From Microbulbifer pacificus (GTDB lineage Bacteria; Pseudomonadota; Gammaproteobacteria; Pseudomonadales; Cellvibrionaceae), in NCBI RefSeq assembly GCF_033723955.1, contig NZ_CP137555.1, positions 1,179,001-1,243,000 of the forward strand: a stretch of 64,000 nt of DNA, written 5' to 3'. Numbering within the stretch: position 1 is the first letter of the stretch; the number at the start of each line of letters is the position of its first letter. The notes beneath the pieces were generated by a model, which saw only the letters and a list, made by a program, of their open reading frames with translations, searched no databases and was not told the origin of the DNA. The position numbers and the translations under genes are program-made. This document shows, in pieces, positions 18,292 through 28,900 of the stretch.

Positions 18292-18768
18292 TTAATCCTG
18301 GAACAAAAGTTCCAGGGGATAACCGGTAAACGGCTTGGTTTTCTCAATGACCAGATGGGATGTCATACGGGTAATGGCGGCGTCTTCGTCCGCCAGCAAC
18401 TGCTCGGAGACGCGGTTGAAGTCCCCGGCATCCGGGCACACAAACCGCAGCATGTAATCGAATTCCCCGGACATTTTCACACAGGACACGATCTGCTCGA
18501 TCTTGCTGATGGCACGGCGGAAGCTTTCGCTGGTTTTGGAATCCTGGCGCTTCAGCGCCACGTTCACGTAGAACTCCGCGTGGCGCACCTTGTCCAGATT
18601 TACCTCTGCGTGAAACTCGCGAATAAACCTTTCATTGGTGAGTTTCTTGACCCGCGCCAGGCAGGCGCTCTCCGACAGGCCTATCTCATCCGCCAGGTTG
18701 AGATTGCTGATACGGGCATTGGTTTGCAGAACTTCGAGAATCTTGAGGTTGTGACGATCTATTTTCAC
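18292..18768 (-). CDS. Lrp/AsnC-family transcriptional regulator
   Basis: This is a 158-residue protein. A helix-turn-helix occupies residues 1-60 (VKIDRHNLKILEVLQTNARI, then LADEIGLSESACLARVKKL), followed by a RAM effector domain (FYVNVALKRQD, KMSGEFDYMLRFV). It probably responds to an amino acid. The start is uncertain: GTG 18768 aligns with family N-termini but lacks a clear Shine-Dalgarno site. The frame stays open to a GTG at 18921 that abuts the aminotransferase stop. It sits directly downstream of the aminotransferase gene on the same strand and may control it. Confidence 0.85.
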   Translation of the reverse strand: MKIDRHNLKILEVLQTNARISNLNLADEIGLSESACLARVKKLTNERFIREFHAEVNLDKVRHAEFYVNVALKRQDSKTSESFRRAISKIEQIVSCVKMSGEFDYMLRFVCPDAGDFNRVSEQLLADEDAAITRMTSHLVIEKTKPFTGYPLELLFQD

Positions 18769-18921
18769 GCTAAATTTACGCTTAGTAAGCAACAGTGAAT
18801 GTCGACGAAATGGGGACTCCCCACTGAGCAGACGCCGCCGACTGAAAGAAATAACCGGGTCAATGGCGACGTAGGATAACGGCAAACGCCCCCGTCGGAA
18901 ACTGGCCTCCGCAGAAGTCAC

Positions 18922-20115
18922 TCACCCCGCTTTCTGACAACCGCTCGTCACAAACCGTTCTATGCGATCCAGTGCCCGCGAGAGTTCAACCTCATCTGCC
19001 GCCAGGGTCAGGCGCACATGGTTGACCGCACTCGGGCCAAAGGGCTTGCCCGGGAGTACCGAAACCCGCTCCGCATCCAGCAGCGCTTCGGCAAAGGCCT
19101 CACCAGAGCGCGCCACTGCGGAAACATCCACCATCACGAACATACCCGCATCCGGAGAATAACAGCTGAGCCCGGGTATACGGTCAATGCGCTGGACAAT
19201 CAGGTCGCGGCGCTTTTCGTAGGCATCGCGCATCTGCTTGACGAAGTAGGTGTCAAACTCCAGGGCGAAGGCGGCTGCTTCCTGGATAAATTGCGGTACA
19301 CCAAAAATGGTGGCGCCGGCATACTCAATCAGGCGCGCTACCAGCTCGCCCTGGGCAACCGCCCAGCCAAGGCGCCAGCCGCTCATGGCGTGAGATTTGG
19401 ACAGACCGTCGATCACGATCACATTGTCCAGCTGTTCCGCCGCGGTGCGCAGGGAGGTGTGACGCCGGGCAAAGGTGATCATGGAGTACATCTCGTCGGA
19501 GATGAGCCAGATATTGCGCGCGCGGCAATAGGCGGCGAGCTCACGCAGCTGCTCTGGGGTGGCCATGGCGCCGGTGGGGTTCACCGGGGTATTGATCATG
19601 ACCGCGCGAGTGTCTTCGGTAATGGCCTGCTTGATGGATTCGATATCAAATGCAAAGCCCCGCTCTGCCGGGCAGGCGACTTTCCTGACATCCAGCTGCA
19701 GCGCATTGGTGATCGGTACATAGCCGATATACATGGGTTCGGGAATCACGATCTGCTCGCCGGGGTTGAGCAGGCAGGAGAGCACCGCGTAGATGGCGTT
19801 GGTGCCGCCGGGGAAGACCACGACGTCGTCGGGGCTGCAGGGATGCGGACTGACCTTGCTTTCTATGTCGGCGATGGCACGGCGCAGCATGAGTTCACCC
19901 GCCGCCGGGGAGTAGTGGGTTCGACCGACGCCGAGGCGGGCGCGGGCAAAATCCAGGATGGGCTCCGGGGTATCAAAGTTGGGGTCGCCAACACACAGAA
20001 AGATGACGTCTTCCCCTCTGTTGGCCAGGGTGTGGGCTCGGTCGCTGACCGCCCACACGTCGGCGTCAGCGGAATGGAGGGCCTGGCTCTGCTTGCTAAA
20101 TCGCGCGGTGTACAT
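18922..20115 (-). CDS. PLP-dependent class I/II aminotransferase (AruH/aspartate aminotransferase-like)
   Basis: This is a 397-residue fold-type I aminotransferase. Substrate and PLP motifs are visible: VGDPNFDTPEPI, FPGGTNAIYAVLSC, NTPVNPTGAMA, LISDEMYSMITF and the Schiff-base lysine in DGLSKSHAMSGWRLGW. The sequence style resembles arginine-pyruvate transaminase AruH and other broad-range enzymes; the true substrate is not determined. ATG 20115 fits homologue N-termini better than an upstream ATG at 20181 that adds a Cys/Asn-rich, non-conserved lead. An Lrp/AsnC gene follows, which suggests amino-acid-responsive control. Confidence 0.88.
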   Translation of the reverse strand: MYTARFSKQSQALHSADADVWAVSDRAHTLANRGEDVIFLCVGDPNFDTPEPILDFARARLGVGRTHYSPAAGELMLRRAIADIESKVSPHPCSPDDVVVFPGGTNAIYAVLSCLLNPGEQIVIPEPMYIGYVPITNALQLDVRKVACPAERGFAFDIESIKQAITEDTRAVMINTPVNPTGAMATPEQLRELAAYCRARNIWLISDEMYSMITFARRHTSLRTAAEQLDNVIVIDGLSKSHAMSGWRLGWAVAQGELVARLIEYAGATIFGVPQFIQEAAAFALEFDTYFVKQMRDAYEKRRDLIVQRIDRIPGLSCYSPDAGMFVMVDVSAVARSGEAFAEALLDAERVSVLPGKPFGPSAVNHVRLTLAADEVELSRALDRIERFVTSGCQKAG

Positions 20116-20259
20116 CGTCGGAACCCATCTATCGCGGTTGTTATTAATACATCTAAGGTAACAACCAACGAGGTAATTCATGCCGCTTCAGGGCGAAGGT
20201 TTTCGCAGCACACCGATTATTTTGTGGCATTTACCGCAGAATATGCGGCGCCGCCCCAA

Positions 20260-22449
20260 TCAAAACCGGTAATTCAGGCTCAGTCCACCCACCGTATCGT
20301 CTGGCCGCACCAGCAGGTCCGCGGCCAGGCGCAGTTTTTCCGTGATACTCACCCCCACCATGGCGCCGACACCGTTTTGGAAAAAGCCGGTGTTGTCGCT
20401 GCGATAGGACGGCAGGCGGGCCCAGTTACTGCGGATGGAATTAACCCCGATTCCGAGATCGGCAAAATCATCGCCGCTCGTATTCTCAAGCCAGACCTCG
20501 CCAAACCACTGGTGTTCCGCGGTGTCGGGGCAGTTGAAAAAGAAACCGGCGCGGTAGCGCAGGTATTCGCGATCCTGCCCGTACACCCTCAGGCCGAGGG
20601 GATCTTCGCGTAAGCCGTAATTACCGGCGTAGGTGTATTCGCTTTCGGTATTTTCATGGAAGCCGTTGACGTCGATCTCGCTCCAGTCGATGGCGACAAA
20701 CGGACCCATCTGGCTGGCGAGATTGCGGCTGGCATTGTAGCCGGCGCGCAGGAAGACGTTATAACCCTCACCGTCGGTATCGCCATCAAGCCGGTGACGA
20801 AAGGTTTCGCCAAGACGGACGGTGCGATGGATTTTGTCGTACTGAATATCGGAGAAGCCGATACCGCCATCGGCAAACCAGAATCCGTTATCCCAGCGGG
20901 CAAAGGCGCTGAGATTGAAATTGCGGGATTTGGCAAAGAAGTCAGCGGGCTCGTATTCGCTGCCGCCATAGGACATACCGAGCCCCCACTCCAGGTTTTC
21001 AAAGCCGGCGAAGCTCATGCCGAAGAACCCGTCCCACGCCGGAAATTCGTCGTTGATCGCCGGGCCGAAACCGAGCTCCGCGTGGCCGACGCTGGCACCG
21101 AAAAATACCGTGGTATAGGGATCCCGGTAACGCTGTGAGAGCAGGTGGTGATCGATATTGATGCGGTGCTGGCGGGTGTTCTGGTAACCCAGATCGGGCA
21201 GCACACCAAATTCGACCGCAGCGGTAATGGTCTCGTAGTAGTAGTCCGCGAGCATGCGCTGGGCGATGAGCGTCGGGTGGATGCCGTCGTAGAACACCAG
21301 CATATCCGCATTGGGGTCGGTGCCCGCTGCACCATAGACGGGGTCAGGGTTGGCACAGTTGATATAGCAGGTTGCGCTCTGGTCGATATCGGCCAATCCG
21401 AAAGCGGCAGGATCGTCGATCAGCAACTCCAGGGCGCCCTGCAGGTCCAGTAATAGGATATTGCCGATGCCATTGACCTGCTGACGCAAGCTGTCATTGA
21501 AAAGTTCGGTGCCGTAGTTGGCGTAGTCAACCGCCGCCTGGCCGAGGGCGTAGACCGCTGGTGTGCGCCCGATACGCGGGGCATTGGCCATGACGATATA
21601 TTGCGCACCGGCGGCCTTCAGTTCGCTACCGGCGGTGGAGAGGAAGGTGGCGGCACGCTCCATGGAGGCGGGCGACAGATTGCCGCCGCGCACACCGTCG
21701 AGAATATTGTTGCCGCCGCCATTAAGAAAATAGAGATCGCTTCTGGACGGGGTATTGCCCTGCAGGTATCCCTGCCCGCTGCCAAATGGCACACCGGTAA
21801 GCGTGATGTTGTTGTTCGGATCGTCCACCAACGCCTGCAGCGCCGCTGGATCATTGAACACCGCGATCGCCGCCTGGACCTCGGCGGCACTCAGATAGGG
21901 GCTCTCTCCCGCCGCCGGGTCACAGATGCCATCGGCACCACAGCGACTGGAGTCCGGCAAAATGGTGGTCAACGTATTGTGGTCGGCCACCGTGGTATTC
22001 GGGAACAACTGGCGGAAGCGCTGCGGCCCCACAAGATCCAGTAACACATCCGCGGTGCGATTGCCGCCGACGGCCCAGTTTGGGCCATTGGTAAGTACGG
22101 AGCCGGCAACCTGCTGAAACTGCTGCTCCGCAGTGCCCGCGGCGGGCGCACAGGGAATGGCACCGCCAAATACCGGCCCCAACCCATAACAGGAATTCAG
22201 CCTGGGTACCCCGAGCATGTCAGCAAGGTAAGACACCGCGGGCTGTCGTTGATAGATCCCTTGGGGGTCGTCATTAGTGAACACGCCGGCATTGCCGTTA
22301 TCGGAAAGGCTGTCGCCGAAGACAATCAATGAGCGGTAAATCGGCTCGTCCGCCTGCGCTGAAGTGTTACTCAGCCCGATGGAAATCGCGAGCGGGCAGA
22401 GAAAAAACAGGGAAGGGATTCTGGCGGATGGTTTTTCGGTCGGGAACAC
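20260..22449 (-). CDS. EstA-type autotransporter GDSL esterase
   Basis: This is a 729-residue outer-membrane protein. After an N-terminal signal (IPSLFFLCPLAISIGLSNTS) comes an SGNH/GDSL passenger. Block I is IVFGDSLSDNGN (Ser47), block III includes GGGNNILDG, and block V is YDGIHPT with the Asp and His of the triad. From about residue 460 a 12-strand autotransporter barrel ends in the classic terminal Phe (GGLSLNYRF). It should hydrolyse esters at the cell surface, like Pseudomonas EstA. GTG 22449 is chosen because AAGGAGG lies 5 nt upstream; the frame continues 17 codons further to an ATG. Confidence 0.93.
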   Translation of the reverse strand: MFPTEKPSARIPSLFFLCPLAISIGLSNTSAQADEPIYRSLIVFGDSLSDNGNAGVFTNDDPQGIYQRQPAVSYLADMLGVPRLNSCYGLGPVFGGAIPCAPAAGTAEQQFQQVAGSVLTNGPNWAVGGNRTADVLLDLVGPQRFRQLFPNTTVADHNTLTTILPDSSRCGADGICDPAAGESPYLSAAEVQAAIAVFNDPAALQALVDDPNNNITLTGVPFGSGQGYLQGNTPSRSDLYFLNGGGNNILDGVRGGNLSPASMERAATFLSTAGSELKAAGAQYIVMANAPRIGRTPAVYALGQAAVDYANYGTELFNDSLRQQVNGIGNILLLDLQGALELLIDDPAAFGLADIDQSATCYINCANPDPVYGAAGTDPNADMLVFYDGIHPTLIAQRMLADYYYETITAAVEFGVLPDLGYQNTRQHRINIDHHLLSQRYRDPYTTVFFGASVGHAELGFGPAINDEFPAWDGFFGMSFAGFENLEWGLGMSYGGSEYEPADFFAKSRNFNLSAFARWDNGFWFADGGIGFSDIQYDKIHRTVRLGETFRHRLDGDTDGEGYNVFLRAGYNASRNLASQMGPFVAIDWSEIDVNGFHENTESEYTYAGNYGLREDPLGLRVYGQDREYLRYRAGFFFNCPDTAEHQWFGEVWLENTSGDDFADLGIGVNSIRSNWARLPSYRSDNTGFFQNGVGAMVGVSITEKLRLAADLLVRPDDTVGGLSLNYRF

Positions 22450-22516
22450 TGCAGCCTCCTTGCCACGACAGAAATTCTGGCAAGTATAGGTCAGCTTCAA
22501 CGATGAAATTGCGCAC

Positions 22517-23047
22517 TCAGGAGAGGTTGCTTTCGGCAGTTTCCATCTGCTCGATGGCCGGAACCAGTACAGCGCTGATTAATGCCGCCAGCGCACACCA
22601 CACCAGGGCGATGACCAGAAGGCACTCCCACATCGGCCGCCCCCACCCCGCGAGACCAAACTGTACCGTGTTGAAATAAAAAGCGGGGGCAACCAGCAAA
22701 CCGGCGAGCGCAGCCAACAGGGGCTTGTTGACCAGCCACGACAGGGAGTAGCGCATGGTGGTGGCGAGCATGGCCCAGATACAGACCGACCAGGCCGGTG
22801 GCAGGTTGGAGTGGTAGTCCTGCACCCCATAGGCCATAAAGGCCCACTCGACCCCGAAACCACAGAAAATAAAGCCGAGGATCAGAAAAATATCCCGCAC
22901 GTCGCGCCACAGGATGAAATGCACCATCAGCACCAAAAACAGCGCAATCAACGCCAGCGCATTGCCATATAGTAAAGCCGTCCACCATCCGGCGACGAAC
23001 AGGGTGAAATTGATCAGTTTCTTATAATTCATTGGCGACTCATTCAT
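22517..23047 (-). CDS. DUF2878-family integral membrane protein
   Basis: This is a 176-residue protein with about five to six hydrophobic helices and little polar sequence. The INFTLFVAGWWTALLYGN opening and central EWAFMAYGVQDY resemble the DUF2878 family; no biochemical role is known. There are two possible ATG starts, 23047 and 23032, and neither has a convincing Shine-Dalgarno site. It lies between the photolyase and esterase genes on the same strand. Confidence 0.72.
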   Translation of the reverse strand: MNESPMNYKKLINFTLFVAGWWTALLYGNALALIALFLVLMVHFILWRDVRDIFLILGFIFCGFGVEWAFMAYGVQDYHSNLPPAWSVCIWAMLATTMRYSLSWLVNKPLLAALAGLLVAPAFYFNTVQFGLAGWGRPMWECLLVIALVWCALAALISAVLVPAIEQMETAESNLS

Positions 23048-23145
23048 CAGAAGGATTTCTGTACCACGAGCGCTTGCCCCAAAATCGGAAAATTTCCTAA
23101 AAGGGCATATCGAACAAACGACTTACAAAATAAATCAGACGAACC

Positions 23146-24633
23146 CTAAGACTTCAAGTTAGCAAATACTTCGATTGCGTGTTTGCGCGATTCGGTCACA
23201 TCGCAAACGGGGGCGGGATAACTCCTGTCGCTGAATAGATCATTGGGAGGACAGTGAATATCCTTCGCGGAATATCCCTCCAGTTCCGGCACAAAGGCGC
23301 GGATGAATGCGCCATCGGGATCGAACCGTTTTGACTGGCTGTAGGGATTAAACACACGGAAGTAAGGGGCGGCGTCGGTGCCGGTAGAGGCCGCCCACTG
23401 CCAACCACCGTTATTAGCGGCGAAATCGGCATCCACCAGTTTCTGCATAAAGTAATGCTCGCCCTTGCGCCAGTCGGTCAACAGGTTTTTGGTGAGAAAA
23501 GACGCCACCACCATGCGCAGGCGGTTGTGCATCCAGCCGGTCTGATTGAGCTGGCGCATGGCGGCATCGACAATGGGTACCCCGGTCTGCCCTTCACACC
23601 AGCGCTCGAAATCCTCAGTGCGACGCGACCAAGGCACCCGTTCGGTTTCCGGCTTGAATGGCAGGTTGCGGCATACCCGCGGGAAATTCACCACCAGATG
23701 CTGGTAAAACTCCCGCCACAGCAGTTCGCTCAACCAGCAACTCGCGCCCTCGCTGCTCCCCACCCAGCGGCCATCATTTTCAGCAAGCGCCATCTGCACA
23801 CAGCGGCGCACAGAAAGAGCACCACAATTCAGATACGGGGACAGCCGCGAGGTGCCCGGGACCGCGGGAAAATCCCGCTGCTCCTGGTAGTCGGCAACGA
23901 TCGCGGAGAATTCCTCCAGCAGTGTTTTTGCCGCACCCTCGCCCACCGCCCACTCCAGTACCCGGCTGTCGCCTCCCGGCGCCACGCCGTAATCGCCAAC
24001 CGTATCGGGAATCGCGCGCACCAGATTGTGTTCACCTTCAAGGGCGATCCACTCCGGCCACAGATCGCCGTGATCGGCCCCCAGGGAGCGGGGAGCGGGA
24101 AGCGGCTCGAAACCCTGGTCGCGGTTGTCGTGGCGGGCAATAAAGGCGCGCTTGAACGGGGTGTATACCTTGAAACCTTCGCCGCTTCCGGTGGTGAGGC
24201 TGCCCGGTGGAATCAGGGTGCGGTCGGTGCAGTACTCCACCGGCACACCGACCGATCTCAGTGTTTCGCGCACCGCTGCATCCCGGCGCTGTTCGTTGAG
24301 CGGATATTCCGCATTGGCGAACAGCGCCTCGATGTTGAGCTTGCGACAGATCTGCTCCAGTGCGGCAGAAACCTGCGCAAAACCGCGCAGTTCGAGGAAA
24401 TACAGCGGGATATGTTTTTTCGCCAGGGACGCCTGCAGAGCTTTCAGCGTGCGCAGGCGCATGGCCACCACATTGTCACCGTCACCGTGACTGCGCCAGG
24501 TTTGCGGGCAGGCGATAAATATCACCGCCAAAGCATTACAGGCCTTGGCGGCGCGGTAGAGCGCGGTGTTGTCGTCCATACGCAGGTCGTTGCGCAACCA
24601 GACCAGTCCGCGCTGATAGGCTTTCTCGGGCAT
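23146..24633 (-). CDS. phrB: Deoxyribodipyrimidine photolyase (class I CPD photolyase)
   Basis: This is a 495-residue protein. An N-terminal antenna-binding Rossmann domain (RGLVWLRNDLRMDDNTALYR) precedes the FAD-binding helical domain at about 220-490. Signatures include LSELLWREFYQHLV, TGVPIVDAAMRQLNQTGWMH, NRLRMVVASFL and GGWQWAASTGTDAAPYFRVF. It repairs UV-induced cyclobutane dimers using blue light. The gene starts 7 nt after the DUF523/DUF1722 gene, a pairing seen in many gammaproteobacteria. Confidence 0.94.
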   Translation of the reverse strand: MPEKAYQRGLVWLRNDLRMDDNTALYRAAKACNALAVIFIACPQTWRSHGDGDNVVAMRLRTLKALQASLAKKHIPLYFLELRGFAQVSAALEQICRKLNIEALFANAEYPLNEQRRDAAVRETLRSVGVPVEYCTDRTLIPPGSLTTGSGEGFKVYTPFKRAFIARHDNRDQGFEPLPAPRSLGADHGDLWPEWIALEGEHNLVRAIPDTVGDYGVAPGGDSRVLEWAVGEGAAKTLLEEFSAIVADYQEQRDFPAVPGTSRLSPYLNCGALSVRRCVQMALAENDGRWVGSSEGASCWLSELLWREFYQHLVVNFPRVCRNLPFKPETERVPWSRRTEDFERWCEGQTGVPIVDAAMRQLNQTGWMHNRLRMVVASFLTKNLLTDWRKGEHYFMQKLVDADFAANNGGWQWAASTGTDAAPYFRVFNPYSQSKRFDPDGAFIRAFVPELEGYSAKDIHCPPNDLFSDRSYPAPVCDVTESRKHAIEVFANLKS

Positions 24634-24640
24634 AACGTTT

Positions 24641-25672
24641 TCAGTGGAAGTCGCACAGTCCCAGTTCCGCCGGCTCGGCGGCGAGCAGGACCTGGCTGTG
24701 GATAAAACTGTTGGGGCTGCGGGGCAGATAGTGGCGCAGCATCGTCAGGACCGCAGACAGCGGTTTGTGGCCGAGTCGGTAATCCTCGATCAGCTGCTGC
24801 AGCTCGGCCTTCTCCTGCTTGCTCAGGAATTCCGATAGGTGCCCCTGGCTGTGCATCAGCGCGTTGGTACGGTCCTTGCGACTCGCGGGGCGCGACAGAA
24901 TCTGCATGATGCGGCCGCGCACTGCAAATGCCAGTTCGTCTTCCGTCATGGATTTGGCGTCCGCCAGCAACCGCCCCAGTTCGCGGGTGGCATCCTGGTT
25001 GTGGGCCATCAGCAGATATTTATAGGCGGTGTAAAAGTCGATGATACGCGCGATGCGTGACGGCACTTTTTCAGCTTCGGCTTCCACTGCGGCGTCAATA
25101 GCGTCGACATCCTCGCGCTCCACATAGCGAAACCAGGCATCGTAGGCGAACACCCGGGTGAGGAAATTCTCCCGCAGCTCGCTGTTGTTCAACCGCCCCA
25201 CCTCTTCCATCGGCAGGTGGGGGAAGTGCTGCTGCAGGCGCCGTGCGTAGAGCCCAACCCCCTCACTGTCGATACCGTGGCCGTTGTCGAGATAACGCCG
25301 CACACCGCGCAGACCACAGCTGGGGGAGTTCTGCATAAAGATGTAGCCGCGCACCGGTTGCAGCTGAGGCACCACCGAATCCGCATAATCTCGCAGTGGC
25401 GCTGTCACATCCACCGTCGAGTCCTCCACCCCCACGACCCGCACCGCGTCCACCGGCTCGCCCGCACGGTCTACCAGCAGGTGGATGGGTTTACGCGGAA
25501 TCCCGAGGCCGATGGCCACTTCCGGGCACAAAGGCACATACTCGAAACACTGACTAAGCAGCTGGGTACATACTTTGCTGAGCTTGTGGCCACCGTTGTA
25601 GCGCACCGGCTCACCCATCGCGCACTGGCTGATGCCCACTGGGATTTTTGACTGGCGTGGCTGTATCCGCAT
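24641..25672 (-). CDS. DUF523 and DUF1722 domain protein (YbgA-like)
   Basis: This is a 343-residue protein with two domains. The N-terminal DUF523 covers about residues 10-160 (VGISQCAMGEPVRYNGG, PLCPEVAIGLGIPR, MQNSPSCGL) with conserved cysteines. The C-terminal DUF1722/YbgA domain lies at about 200-330 (YKYLLMAHNQDATRELGRLL). Function is unproven. In E. coli ybgA is next to phr, and the same coupling is seen here, which hints at a link to DNA photorepair. Confidence 0.88.
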   Translation of the reverse strand: MRIQPRQSKIPVGISQCAMGEPVRYNGGHKLSKVCTQLLSQCFEYVPLCPEVAIGLGIPRKPIHLLVDRAGEPVDAVRVVGVEDSTVDVTAPLRDYADSVVPQLQPVRGYIFMQNSPSCGLRGVRRYLDNGHGIDSEGVGLYARRLQQHFPHLPMEEVGRLNNSELRENFLTRVFAYDAWFRYVEREDVDAIDAAVEAEAEKVPSRIARIIDFYTAYKYLLMAHNQDATRELGRLLADAKSMTEDELAFAVRGRIMQILSRPASRKDRTNALMHSQGHLSEFLSKQEKAELQQLIEDYRLGHKPLSAVLTMLRHYLPRSPNSFIHSQVLLAAEPAELGLCDFH

Positions 25673-25909
25673 GATCTGCCGCTCCGGGAATATCCTTTGC
25701 TCGAAGTGTACTCTGAACGAAGAGTTTCTACCGGGTTATACGCCCGCGCCGGAATTGCGGATCATTGGGCGGGCTGCGCACGCTTGCGCAATTTCCTCGC
25801 ACCCACGGGGCGGGAACCCGGTAATTGTTGCGCGGCCCGCCACCACCGCTAAAATGCCAGTCCTCCTTTATATATGCACCAAGATTCACCAGACCCCCGG
25901 GGCCCCGGA

Positions 25910-28900
25910 ATGATTCCAGCACTGCGCGAAATCAACGATGTACAGGCGCTCTACCTGCAGTTCCTCAAAGCACTCAAACTGGCGGGCTTCCGTGGCGACA
26001 TGAGCCCGAGCTACGCCAGCCGCACGGTGCTCGCGACGGACAACTCCATCTACCAGGTGCTGCCCCAGGCGGTGGTCTACCCGCGGGGCGTGCACGACCT
26101 GCAGTTGCTGATGGAGCTGGCAGACCGGGAAGAATTCTACAAGGTGGTACTGTCCCCCCGCGGCGGTGGCACCGGCACCAACGGCCAGTCCCTCACCGAT
26201 GGCCTGGTGGTGGACATGTCCCGGCATATGAACCGCATCCTCGAGATCAACCCCGAGGAAGGCTGGGCGTGGGTGCAGACCGGGGTGGTGAAGGACCAGC
26301 TGAACGCGGCGCTGAAGCCCCACGGGCTGTTCTTCGCCCCGGAGCTGTCCACCAGCAACCGTGCCACCATTGGCGGCATGATCAACACCGATGCCTCCGG
26401 CCAGGGCTCGTGTGTGTACGGCAAGACCCGCGACCATGTGCTGGAACTGAAAACCGTGCTGATGGGCGGCACACTGTGGCAATCCCATGCTGTCGATGAT
26501 GCCAAGCTGGGTGAAATCAGCCACCAGAGCAGCCGCGCCGGCAAGATCCACCGTATGGTGGACAGTATCGAGCGGGACAAGCGCGACCTGATCGACGCCA
26601 AGTTTCCCAAACTGAACCGCTGCCTCACCGGCTATGACCTGGCGCATATCCGGGACAGAGAGAAGGACGGCCGCTTCAACCTGAACAATATCCTGTGCGG
26701 CTCCGAGGGCACCCTCGGGTTTATCGCCGAGGCCAAGCTGAACCTGCTGAAAATCCCCAAGTGCGCGGCACTGGTGAATCTCAACTACGACCACTTCCAG
26801 GACGCACTGAAAGACGCCCCCGACCTGATGAAAGCAGGCCCCACCTCCATCGAAACCGTGGACAGCAAGGTGCTGCAGCTGGCCATGGGGGATATCGTGT
26901 GGGACAGCGTGAGCGAATTTTTCCCGCAGACCGCTGATGGAGAACAACCGCGCCCGGTAAACGGCATCAACCTTGTGGAGTACACCGCGGAATCCGAAGA
27001 GGAACTGGACGCGGCGCTGGCCAAATTCACCGCCCATGTGGACCGCCTGAGCGGACAGCCGGGCAAAAGTTTCGGCTACACCATTGCCCGTGGTCACGCC
27101 CAGGTGAACAAAATCTGGGGGATGCGCAAGCGCGCGGTGGGTCTGCTGGGCAACGTCCAGGGCGAGCAGCGCCCTATCCCGTTTGTGGAAGACTGCGCGG
27201 TGCCGCCGGAAAACCTCGCCGACTTTATCGCCGAATTCCGCGCCGCGCTGGATGAGGCCGGTTTTGCCTACGGCATGTTCGGCCATGTGGACTGCGGTGT
27301 ACTGCATGTGCGCCCGGCCATCGACATGAAAGACCCGGAGCAGGCCAAACAGGTAAGGATCATCACCGAGAAAGTGGTGGAGCTGGCGCAGAAGTACAAC
27401 GGCCTGCTGTGGGGGGAACACGGCAAGGGCGTGCGCTCGGAGTTTGCACCGGCATTCTTCGGCGAGCTGTATCCGGAGCTGCAGAAAATTAAAGCCGCGT
27501 TTGACCCGCGCAACCAGCTAAACCCGGGCAAGATCGCCACCCCCAGCGCCGCTTCCGGCCTGCTCAAGATCGACCAGGTACCGACCCGTGGCGAGTACGA
27601 CCGGCAGATTCCGGTGCAGGTGTGGGATGGTTACTCCGATGGCGTCTATTGCAACGGCAACGGCGCCTGTTTCAACTGGAACCCGGACGACGCCATGTGC
27701 CCCTCCTACAAGGGCACCCGCAACCGTATTCACTCCCCGAAAGGCCGCGCCTCCCTGATCCGCGAGTGGTTGCGCCTGCTGGCGGACCGCGCGGTGGATC
27801 CGGAGGCGGTAGCGCGCAAGAGCCGCGAGCAGTCCTTCATTCTCGGCCTGCCCGGGCGCATCAAGAACAGCCTGGCCAAGGCCCGCGGCGAATACGACTT
27901 CAGCCACGAGGTGAACGAATCCATGCAGGCCTGCCTGGCGTGCAAATCCTGCGCCGGCCAGTGCCCGATCAAGGTGGATGTTCCCACCTTCCGTGCCAAA
28001 TTCCTCGAGCTCTACTACAGCCGCTACCTGCGCCCCGTGAAAGACTATTTCGTGGGCGGTCTGGAGTTTTTAATGCCGCACTTGGCGCGGGTACCACAGC
28101 TGTATAACTGGCCACTGAAGTTGAAGCCGGTGCGCTGGCTGCTGGAGCAAGGCCTGGGCCTCGCGGACTCCCCCAGCCTCTCGGCCACCAACCTGGACAA
28201 GGCGATGCGCGAACTGGGCGTGCCCTACGCCAGCCGCGAAAGCCTGCGCACCATGGGTCCGGCCCAGCGCGCCAAGGCGGTGGTGATCGTGCAGGACGCG
28301 TTCACCAGCTACTTCGACGCGGATGTGGTGGCCGATACCCTGCGCCTGCTCAAGCTGCTGGACTTCTACCCGCTGGTGGCACCGTTTCGAGCCAACGGCA
28401 AGCCCCTGCACGTGCACGGTTTCCTGCGCCAGTTCGCACAGACCGCCGCCGGCAACAGCGCCATGCTCAACAGCCTGGCGGAGAGCGGTGTACCGCTGGT
28501 GGGCATAGATCCGTCCATGACCCTCACCTATCGCGGCGAATACAAAAAGCTGATGGGCGACAAGGCGCCGAAGGTTCTGCTGCTGCAGGAGTGGCTGGCG
28601 CAGCACACCGATCACCTGGCCACCAATCGCAACCGTCTGCAGTCGGGCAGCTTTACCCTGTTGCCTCACTGTACCGAGCAATCCAACGCCGCCGGTGCCG
28701 GTCGCCAGTGGCAGGAAGTCTTTACCGCGCTGGGTATGCAACTCAGCACCCAGGCCGCAGGCTGCTGTGGCATGGCCGGCACCTATGGTCACGAGGTGGC
28801 CAACAAGGAGACGTCGCGGGTGATTTTCCAGCAGTCGTGGGAACCTAAACTGAGCGGCGACACCAGTGCCATCCTTGCCACCGGCTATTCTTGCCGCTGC

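Noticed and set aside
19018..20613. Long plus-strand frame across the aminotransferase and esterase ends
   Set aside because: It spans two well-supported minus-strand genes and their spacer, with no protein signature.
25886..27421. A 511-codon open frame antisense to the ydiJ-type gene
   Set aside because: It has a low-complexity His/Gln/Val-rich translation typical of antisense shadows; the sense frame carries FAD and Fe-S motifs.
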